Positions 1-5,634 of a stretch of 7,437 nt of DNA are shown piece after piece. A program made the position numbers and the translations under genes. The notes below the pieces were generated by a model. The model did not search any database. It was not told the origin of the DNA and saw only the letters and a program-made list of their open reading frames with translations. Position 1 is the stretch's first letter; the number at the start of each line of letters is the position of its first letter. This DNA is from Clostridia bacterium (GTDB lineage Bacteria > Bacillota > Clostridia > Christensenellales > Borkfalkiaceae): assembly GCA_029071285.1 (NCBI GenBank), contig JAIEAS010000020.1:1-7437 (forward strand), given 5' to 3'.

Positions 1-3000
1 TCCCGCAAGCACAGCACCTGCGCCGTCGCCGAAGTTATCGCGCACCTCGCCGCCGAGCACCACTTTCAGTCCCGCAAGAATTTCTCCGAGTCTGAACTCG
101 GTAATTTTAACTTCTTCGTCGGGTTCGGGGATATTTTCCTTATACAGCCAGTATTCCTGAGGCTTGGTAAGTCCCGAGCCGAGGTTGAGTTTGACGTTGT
201 TTGCGATAAGTCCCCAAGGGGTATCGCCCGTTCCCAAAAGCCAGCGGATAGGCGAATTTTCTTTGTGAAGAAGATTTGAAAGCAGATAGTCAAGGGTCAT
301 CACCTTGAACTTTTCGCTCGTCGTGCCTACCTCTCTGCCCAGAGTTATATAACCGTCAGAATAGGTTATCGCAATATTCCACTTCTGCGCAACAGTCTGG
401 AACATATACGAACTGCTCTGCAGCTCGCCCGTGAGAGTGAGGTAGAACTTGTTCTGCTCGTCAAGACCTGCGGTAACTTTAACGTTTTTAATATTTACGC
501 TCGTGTTTATTATCGAAGCGTAGCTTATATCTATATCGATATTTCCGCTGAGGGTGTACAGCGTGTTCAGCTCGCCGTTTGTGAACGCGGTCTTTGTCAG
601 GTCGCCGATAAAATTGGAAATGAAACCGATATCTATGTAATCGCTCTGCCATCCGTCGAAATCGCGTCTTTGTTCAGCAACCTGCGCCGTAAGAGTTGCC
701 CATTCGCTGCCGCCTTGCGTAATGCCGCCGGTTATCGCGTGGGTTACGGGATTTACGCCGATTTTCGCCGTGCCTATCGCATAGCCCAGATCCGCACCGA
801 TTAAGCTTAAAAGCTCGTCGACGTTCACCGTTGCGGTGTTCACGCCGTCAACCTTGCGGAGAGTTACAACGTTTGCAAGGTTAAAGGTTATAACCTTTGA
901 AACGAGGCTTGAAATCTCGCTGCTGTCAGCCTGAGTTGCAACCGCGCTTACCGCCGCAGCCTCGGTCGGGTGGAAAAGACCTGTAAGGCTTGCAATCACC
1001 TTTTCGTCGGTGATTAAGTTAACCAGCTCTTCCACTGCCGTATACATATCGTTCTTTGCAGCGTAGAATTTAACCTGTTCAAGCCTGGTATTTCCTATCT
1101 GGTCAAGGCTTACGTAAATTTTTTCGTTGTTGTATTTGACGTTTGCCTTAGCCGTAACCGTACCGATTGTCAAATCGAGGTCGATTTCAACAAGTTTGTT
1201 TTTAGCAACCTTTTCGCCCTCGAGTCCCTGCGTGTAGTACAGCTTCGCGATAACGTTTACGTCTTTGAGCGCGGGAATTGCACTGTCTGCGCCTTTAAGA
1301 TTAATCAATACCTCGTAGGTGTTGCTGCCGAGAGTGTTTTCAACCGAAAGGTCCTCGATTACCGCGAACAGATAGTTGTAAACTATTTTCGTGAACGCAT
1401 ATTCCATCTGCTCGGTCGAGTAGGTTACTATGCCGTCGAGCGTTTCGCTTACTTCCGCAAGCGTTGAGCTGTCGCCGACCGTAACGCCTGCTTTTACGTT
1501 GCAGATCTGCGTTCCGTTTTTATTCGTAATATCCGCTTCGAGCGAAAGTCCGCCGTCCGCCTTAAGGGTGATATTGCCGCACAGCGCGTGCTGTATAAGC
1601 AACGTGTTTACGCTTCCGCCGTCAACGCTGGATTCGGTGGAAATTGTAAGGTCTTTTACTATTCCCAGAACAACGGCAAGAATCTTCTGGAGGTTGTCGT
1701 TTTCAACGATTTCCTCAAGCTCTTCGTCCGCGTTTACGCCGTCAAGCTCTGCCGCGGCACTGTAAAGCTGAACCGCAGTTTCCGCGTCCGCGTTGCCGCT
1801 CTTTTCGCCGTTCAATAAAAGGTTTACGTTGTCAATTATATTCTGGATAAGGTTCTGCGTATCGGAAATATCCTTCGAGTAAATTTCCATACCCAGATTA
1901 TTTACCGCGAACTTAATGAAGGGCGCGCCCTCTTCCGCATTTTGGTCGTAGAACAGTCTGAGCGCAACTTCGTCCTTTTCGTCGGACAAAACACCGTTTG
2001 CGATATTCATTACCGCGTCGACTGCCACTTTAAGTCCGTCCGCCCAGTCAACCTCGCCTTTGCCGATAACGCGCATAGCCACGCCGTCGATTACTACGAG
2101 CGAGTCGATATCGAACGCGATTGACTGCGCGTCGATTATTGCGTTAGCCTCGTTTGCCGCGGCTTTTACTACTTCTACGATTTCAACTGCGTCGAGGTAA
2201 TCCGCCTTTTCGGGGAAGACTATCTGCTCGTCGCTGCCCTCGACGTTGATTGAAAGTCCGAGCGCCGCAAGCGAGAGTGAAAGATTTGATTTTCCGTCGT
2301 TAAGACCGAGCGCAAGCGCGGCGGTGCCGAATTTAATTCCGTTTACGTCAACGCCCAGCGCGCCGATAATCATATCGACGTCGGCGGATACGCGGATCTG
2401 CGAATTGTTTGCGTAAATATCGCCGAGTACTTCGCCGAATTTGAGGTTGAGTATTCCGTTAATCATAGCCGCAACCGAGTTAGCCGCCTCTTCGCTCCGA
2501 ACTTCCGTAAGGCTTGCGGTTGCCGTATTTCTGTTTATTATGTCGAGAAGCTGCTTCACGGCGTCAACCGTGCCGTCGATATTGCAGTAAAGTTTGGCGT
2601 TGCAGTCCTCGCCGTTTACCTTTAATAAATCAATATATATATTGCCGTAGCGTTTGAAGTCGATATTGTTGCCGTAGTATACAGCAAGCTCTGCCGAGAG
2701 GTCGGCGTATGCGATAGCGATGTCCACGCGGGTTGCAAGGTCGTAACCGAGTTCAACGTAAGCGTCCGCGGTGACGTTCAGTCCCTTCAACGCGCTTATA
2801 ACCTCCTGCTTGCCGCCGTCGAGATTCAGAGAAACTTTCAGCGTATCGCAGTTGAGCATCGAGTAAATGCCGCTTGCGTAGTCCGCAAGGTCTGCGGGAG
2901 CCTGCGCCTTGTCGTGCGAGATTACCGTGCCGTCCTTGTCGGGTGTAATTTTAGCCTTTAAATCGATGGAATCCGAGCCGTAGGAAATGCTTTCAAGCTC

Positions 3001-4485
3001 TATATTATTAAATATGTAAGTATCGCCGTCGCCTCTGTCGCAGTGCAGATAGAGTTTAACTCCTATGCCCGTGCCCATAAGGTCGTCCGTTTCAATCGAA
3101 ACGGTAACCGTGGTGTCGTCCGCCTCTACTTTGAGCTGACCCAAAAGCGAGGATATATCCAGTCCGCCCGCCTGTTCTTCGGGGTTGTTTTCAGGTTCGT
3201 CGGTCAAAGCGTACGAAGCCGCCGCGGCGCCGTCCTTTTTAAACCTCGCAGCCCAGTCGCTGAACTGGTTTATAACAGTAGAAACCGCGTCGATATTTAA
3301 AGTCATTGCAAATTCGTCGCTGTAATAAGCGTTTACGTCGCCGCCCGCAAAATCGATATACAGATCCTGCTTGCCGCTTCCCTTTTTGCCGAGCGCAACG
3401 CGCGCGTCGATATTGTTGAGAACGTCTTCAAGACTTGCAAGCGACAGATAAATTTTGCCGTCGTAATCGGTCTGACCTAAAGTAAGCTCTGCGTTGAACT
3501 GCTCGCCGCCCGAAATTACTCCGCCGAACGCGCTTGCAAGCACTTTCATAACGTCAACCTCGTTGCTTGGAGGAGGGGGTGTGGTTCCGTCGCCCAGTTT
3601 GCCTATATACTGCTTATAGTAGCTTTCGTAATAGCCGTAGTGCTCGGTATCGAAATTTTCTTCGCCGTACGAGAAGGTCGTAGTTACGTTCGAAGTGGAA
3701 TCGTTGGGAATACCGCCTATCGCGTTGGGAGCAAGCTTGGATTTTTCAAGGCATTTGCTGGAAAGAACCGTCCAGTTGCCGTCGAAGGTGAAGGTGATAT
3801 CAATACTCTTGAATACGGGGTAGCCTTTGAGGTCGCCGCGCGTTTTCATACCGTACTGATAGTAGCAAGCCGCTTCTTCGTTTAACGAAAAGGACTGTGA
3901 ATAGGTGCCGTCTTCGTTAACGACAACCTCTCCACAGCTTTTAATGGTATCCGCATTTATAACGTATACCGAAAGTTCGGTAGAAAATTCACCGTAGGTT
4001 TTTAAATATTTGTCCTTTGTGTAATAGGTAGGTTCGGTGGTTCTCCACTTTGCGGTAGTTCCGCTCGTGGAGCTTGACGGCTTTTCGGACGAAGAACGCA
4101 TATAAGCCTCGTTGTTCACGAAGCAAGCCTGAGTTCCCGCCGAAACGAAAGTCGAATAGGTAATATCCGAGCAAATCATTACGCCGTCCATATAATCCTT
4201 CCACGTCTTGGTGGTCTGGGTGTAACCCATAACCTTGGAAGTGCCGATAGCGTACGCGTGGTAGCTGTCCTGCTTATCCAGAGCGTATGCCATATAACCT
4301 ATATTTTCAAGTCCCGTATGGGCAGTGGGCGCCGAACCGTCCTTGGGCAATGCCAGACGGTAAGTCGTCGCGTTGTCGGGCACGGTCGTGGGACCCTTCG
4401 CTTTGCAGGCGGTAAGACCTCCCGCAAGACAGCCCGTACATAATATTCCAAGCAGCGCAGCTGCTAATCTCTTTTTAAATTTCAT
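1..4485 (-). CDS. giant modular lipoprotein, function unknown (3' end beyond the window)
   Basis: I do not recognise the family. The frame is open for 1495 codons from the ATG at 4485 to the left edge; I checked every codon and found no stop. Residues 1-27 form a lipoprotein signal peptide: a KFKKR basic start, a hydrophobic core, and a lipobox LTAC with Cys27 as the lipidated residue, so the protein should be anchored outside the cell membrane. Residues about 28-300 are a Tyr/Ser/Thr-rich, beta-looking domain. Pro303-306 make a TTPPPPS linker. The remainder alternates beta-strand stretches with short amphipathic helices, and related units recur near residues 330, 549, 1057 and 1315. Shared features are an ALK-x-[LV]-NV-x-A core and later strand pairs of the type [VI]xY-[ND]-x-x-I-x-[VI]-x-L. 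This pattern recalls LolA/LppX-like lipoprotein folds, which is inference only. It has its own consensus promoter and an AAGGGA ribosome site 8 bases before the start. A surface or envelope role is likely; the ligand is unknown. Confidence 0.9.
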   Translation of the reverse strand, partial: MKFKKRLAAALLGILCTGCLAGGLTACKAKGPTTVPDNATTYRLALPKDGSAPTAHTGLENIGYMAYALDKQDSYHAYAIGTSKVMGYTQTTKTWKDYMDGVMICSDITYSTFVSAGTQACFVNNEAYMRSSSEKPSSSTSGTTAKWRTTEPTYYTKDKYLKTYGEFSTELSVYVINADTIKSCGEVVVNEDGTYSQSFSLNEEAACYYQYGMKTRGDLKGYPVFKSIDITFTFDGNWTVLSSKCLEKSKLAPNAIGGIPNDSTSNVTTTFSYGEENFDTEHYGYYESYYKQYIGKLGDGTTPPPPSNEVDVMKVLASAFGGVISGGEQFNAELTLGQTDYDGKIYLSLASLEDVLNNIDARVALGKKGSGKQDLYIDFAGGDVNAYYSDEFAMTLNIDAVSTVINQFSDWAARFKKDGAAAASYALTDEPENNPEEQAGGLDISSLLGQLKVEADDTTVTVSIETDDLMGTGIGVKLYLHCDRGDGDTYIFNNIELESISYGSDSIDLKAKITPDKDGTVISHDKAQAPADLADYASGIYSMLNCDTLKVSLNLDGGKQEVISALKGLNVTADAYVELGYDLATRVDIAIAYADLSAELAVYYGNNIDFKRYGNIYIDLLKVNGEDCNAKLYCNIDGTVDAVKQLLDIINRNTATASLTEVRSEEAANSVAAMINGILNLKFGEVLGDIYANNSQIRVSADVDMIIGALGVDVNGIKFGTAALALGLNDGKSNLSLSLAALGLSINVEGSDEQIVFPEKADYLDAVEIVEVVKAAANEANAIIDAQSIAFDIDSLVVIDGVAMRVIGKGEVDWADGLKVAVDAVMNIANGVLSDEKDEVALRLFYDQNAEEGAPFIKFAVNNLGMEIYSKDISDTQNLIQNIIDNVNLLLNGEKSGNADAETAVQLYSAAAELDGVNADEELEEIVENDNLQKILAVVLGIVKDLTISTESSVDGGSVNTLLIQHALCGNITLKADGGLSLEADITNKNGTQICNVKAGVTVGDSSTLAEVSETLDGIVTYSTEQMEYAFTKIVYNYLFAVIEDLSVENTLGSNTYEVLINLKGADSAIPALKDVNVIAKLYYTQGLEGEKVAKNKLVEIDLDLTIGTVTAKANVKYNNEKIYVSLDQIGNTRLEQVKFYAAKNDMYTAVEELVNLITDEKVIASLTGLFHPTEAAAVSAVATQADSSEISSLVSKVITFNLANVVTLRKVDGVNTATVNVDELLSLIGADLGYAIGTAKIGVNPVTHAITGGITQGGSEWATLTAQVAEQRRDFDGWQSDYIDIGFISNFIGDLTKTAFTNGELNTLYTLSGNIDIDISYASIINTSVNIKNVKVTAGLDEQNKFYLTLTGELQSSSYMFQTVAQKWNIAITYSDGYITLGREVGTTSEKFKVMTLDYLLSNLLHKENSPIRWLLGTGDTPWGLIANNVKLNLGSGLTKPQEYWLYKENIPEPDEEVKITEFRLGEILAGLKVVLGGEVRDNFGDGAGAVLAG

Positions 4486-4493
4486 TACTAATA

Positions 4494-4500
4494 TCCCTTA
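4494..4500 (-). promoter_or_regulatory. ribosome binding site of the giant lipoprotein
   Basis: On the minus strand the sequence reads TAAGGGA, ending 8 bases before the ATG at 4485. This is a good Shine-Dalgarno match at normal spacing. It supports this start, which is also the one that gives a complete lipoprotein signal peptide. Confidence 0.7.
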
Positions 4501-4519
4501 TAAATTGTAACTGTACCCA

Positions 4520-4548
4520 ATTATATAGATAAAAATTACGCTTGTCAA
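4520..4548 (-). promoter_or_regulatory. consensus sigma-A-type promoter of the giant lipoprotein
   Basis: On the minus strand a perfect -35 TTGACA (4548-4543) is separated by exactly 17 bases from a perfect -10 TATAAT (4525-4520). Transcription should start near 4513, giving a leader of about 28 bases before the ATG at 4485. Both hexamers match the housekeeping consensus exactly, so strong basal expression is expected unless it is repressed. The sequence just upstream is A/T-rich and could help RNA polymerase binding. Confidence 0.85.
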
Positions 4549-4563
4549 TTAAATTTAACGGTT

Positions 4564-4583
4564 TGTAATAAAAAATTATTACA
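4564..4583. repeat. perfect inverted repeat, candidate operator
   Basis: TGTAATAA (4564-4571) and TTATTACA (4576-4583) are perfect 8-base inverted arms around an AAAA spacer. The element sits 15 bases upstream of the lipoprotein -35 box and about 60 bases upstream of the minDE -10 box. The same TTATTACA half-site recurs at 4632-4639. It could bind a dimeric regulator. The DNA is very AT-rich, so chance symmetry is possible. Confidence 0.4.
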
Positions 4584-4597
4584 TTGCCCAAGAAAAA

Positions 4598-4644
4598 ATT
4601 ACAATAATTTACAAACTCTTCCAAATTTCGATTATTACAATAAT
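4598..4644. repeat. two direct copies of ATTACAATAAT, the second within a palindrome
   Basis: ATTACAATAAT occurs exactly at 4598-4608 and again at 4634-4644, with starts 36 bases apart. The second copy is part of a perfect palindrome, ATTATT-AC-AATAAT (4631-4644), ending two bases before the candidate minDE -10 box, where a bound protein would block the promoter. A related TTTACAA lies at 4608-4614. Together with the inverted repeat at 4564-4583 these form a cluster of half-sites in the divergent intergenic region. No binding protein can be named from the sequence. Confidence 0.4.
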
Positions 4645-4645
4645 A

Positions 4646-4651
4646 TATAAT
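4646..4651 (+). promoter_or_regulatory. candidate -10 box of the minD-minE operon
   Basis: A perfect TATAAT lies 42 bases before the minD start. No good -35 hexamer sits 16-18 bases upstream (AAATTT at the 17-base position), so this promoter would be weak or need an activator. A second possibility is TTTACA (4608-4613) with GATTAT (4630-4635) at a 16-base spacing. Confidence 0.45.
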
Positions 4652-4667
4652 TTAAAAAAAGGCTGCA

Positions 4668-4674
4668 AAAGGAG
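4668..4674 (+). promoter_or_regulatory. ribosome binding site upstream of minD, unusually spaced
   Basis: AAAGGAG is a strong Shine-Dalgarno sequence, but it lies 13 bases from the minD ATG at 4688 and only 5 bases from another ATG at 4680 in a different frame. The 4688 start is still preferred because MAKK followed by the P-loop at residues 11-18 matches the usual MinD N-terminus. The spacing suggests weaker initiation or a leader-peptide arrangement. Confidence 0.6.
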
Positions 4675-4679
4675 AAAAT

Positions 4680-4709
4680 ATGACAAAATGGCTAAAAAGA
4701 TTTATATGA
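4680..4709 (+). other. possible 9-codon leader reading frame overlapping the minD start
   Basis: An ATG placed 5 bases after the AGGAG sequence opens a short frame encoding MTKWLKRFI. It ends in a TGA at 4707-4709 that overlaps an in-frame minD ATG at 4706 (Met7). It could be a translated leader that tunes minD translation, or it may be accidental. Nothing beyond the spacing and the ATGA overlap supports it. Confidence 0.2.
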
Positions 4710-5419
4710 CAAGTTTAAAGGGCGGCACGGGAGTTACCACCTGCTGCGCGGGACTGGGGCTTGCGCTTGCGGGGCTGGGCGAGCGCACCCTTATCGTGGA
4801 CGGCGATACGATTTCCGCCTGCGGTATGCAAATAGGCGGATGCGCAAATATGCAGGTGTACACCCTTGCCGACTACGCCCGCGGAGCCTGCCGCGCGAAG
4901 CAGACGTTGGTATCCCACCCCTCCACGGGAAATCTTTCACTGATGTCCTCGATGGGGCTTGCCGACTGGCAGGCGGCGGTAAAAGCGATAAACGAGGTGG
5001 ACGGGCTCTTCGACTATATTCTGTGCGACAATATCGCCCCCTCCGCCTGCGACTGCGCGATTATCGTAACCGACCCCTACGCGCCCTCGGTGAAGAGCGC
5101 GGATTTCTGCCGTTCGAGGCTTGCCGACGGCAGAATGAAGGATCTGGGACTTATAGTGAACAAGCTGAACGGCGGACAGATTTTATCGGGTGCTGTTATG
5201 ACCGCGCAGGAAATAGCGTCGCTACTCAGAATGAATTTAAAAGCGGTAATCCCCGAGGATTTGTCGCTGCAGCTCGGCAGGTGGAAAAGCGAAACGCTGA
5301 AAGCCTTTAAAATCGCCGCCGAAAACGTGGCGGGCAAGCGCGAGGGGGTGTGCAACGTTATGCGCCCCTACTTCGGGCTGAACGGATATATTAAAAGAAA
5401 AGTGAGGGAAAAATTATGA
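4688..5419 (+). CDS. minD: MinD-like septum-site ATPase with altered P-loop
   Basis: MinD proteins are deviant-Walker ATPases that dimerise with ATP on the inner face of the membrane and position the division site. The 243-residue protein has the family layout. The P-loop KGGTGVTT (residues 11-18) keeps the signature Lys11, but Val16 replaces the usual second lysine. LIVDGD (35-40) carries Asp38 and Asp40. FDYILCD (108-114) is the Walker B strand, and AIIVTDP (124-130), LIVNKLNG (155-162) and AVIPED (186-191) match later MinD blocks. Between Asp114 and AIIVT the chain is about ten residues shorter than in E. coli MinD, removing the PAG-type switch II loop. The C-terminus (GYIKRKVREKL) is basic and may act as the membrane helix. 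The next gene is minE-like and overlaps by 4 bases, which argues for MinD rather than ParA, CpaE/TadZ or BcsQ, although the last two also lack this lysine. ATP hydrolysis may be impaired or altered. Confidence 0.82.
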   Translation: MAKKIYMTSLKGGTGVTTCCAGLGLALAGLGERTLIVDGDTISACGMQIGGCANMQVYTLADYARGACRAKQTLVSHPSTGNLSLMSSMGLADWQAAVKAINEVDGLFDYILCDNIAPSACDCAIIVTDPYAPSVKSADFCRSRLADGRMKDLGLIVNKLNGGQILSGAVMTAQEIASLLRMNLKAVIPEDLSLQLGRWKSETLKAFKIAAENVAGKREGVCNVMRPYFGLNGYIKRKVREKL

Positions 5420-5634
5420 CGCAAAGCGTAAACTCCGTTATTTCGTTGGACAGGGACGATATGTCCGAGCCCGACCGCGAGCTGTTTTTATCGGACTTGA
5501 AGAGAGTTACCGACGAGTATTTTGAAACCGAGGGCAAAGCCTCGGTTGAAGTTACGCGCACGGACGAGGGGTTTTTGGTGTGCGTGCTGATTACCGCGCG
5601 CCGCATAAAAAACGTAAAATCTCCGGTTGAGTAG
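5416..5634 (+). CDS. minE: MinE-like topological specificity factor, short N-terminus
   Basis: MinE stimulates MinD ATPase and releases it from the membrane. The 72-residue product aligns by eye with Firmicutes MinE. VISLDRDDMS (8-17) corresponds to the usual LVLVHDRANxS contact segment, SDLKRVTDEYFE (26-37) to the conserved KKDIIEVISKYVE-type helix, and VEVTRTD plus VCVLITARRIK (44-50, 55-65) to the two beta strands. The usual N-terminal membrane-binding stretch of about 12-20 residues is absent. No upstream in-frame start exists before a TAA at 5392-5394. The ATG overlaps the minD stop (ATGA), and GAGGG ends 7 bases before it, so translation is probably coupled. The last 44 bases overlap the convergent protease gene. 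With no other gene in the operon and no minC in view, its partner is presumably the adjacent MinD-like protein. Identification rests on these motifs and the gene order. Confidence 0.78.
   Translation: MTQSVNSVISLDRDDMSEPDRELFLSDLKRVTDEYFETEGKASVEVTRTDEGFLVCVLITARRIKNVKSPVE

Noticed and set aside
1430..4443. Several plus-strand open frames of 60-111 codons, and small minus-strand frames at 66-293 and 3989-4204.
   Set aside because: They all lie inside the uninterrupted 1495-codon lipoprotein frame, show no family motifs and have no convincing ribosome sites. They are by-products of its codon use.
4550..4660. CRISPR array or iteron-type plasmid origin suggested by repeated AT-rich motifs.
   Set aside because: The repeats are only 8-11 bases with irregular spacing and no unique spacers, and no replication or Cas gene is present.
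4840..5310. A 156-codon plus-strand frame overlapping minD.
   Set aside because: It is an arginine-rich alternative frame of minD with no motifs; the minD frame has clear family blocks throughout.
4688..5419. Reading the ATPase as CpaE/TadZ or BcsQ, which also lack the P-loop lysine.
   Set aside because: No pilus or cellulose genes are nearby, and the next, translationally coupled gene matches MinE, so MinD is the better call.
5077..5606. Minus-strand frames of 71-92 codons opposite minD and minE.
   Set aside because: They are antisense to genes with recognisable families, Ser/Leu-rich and without motifs or start signals.
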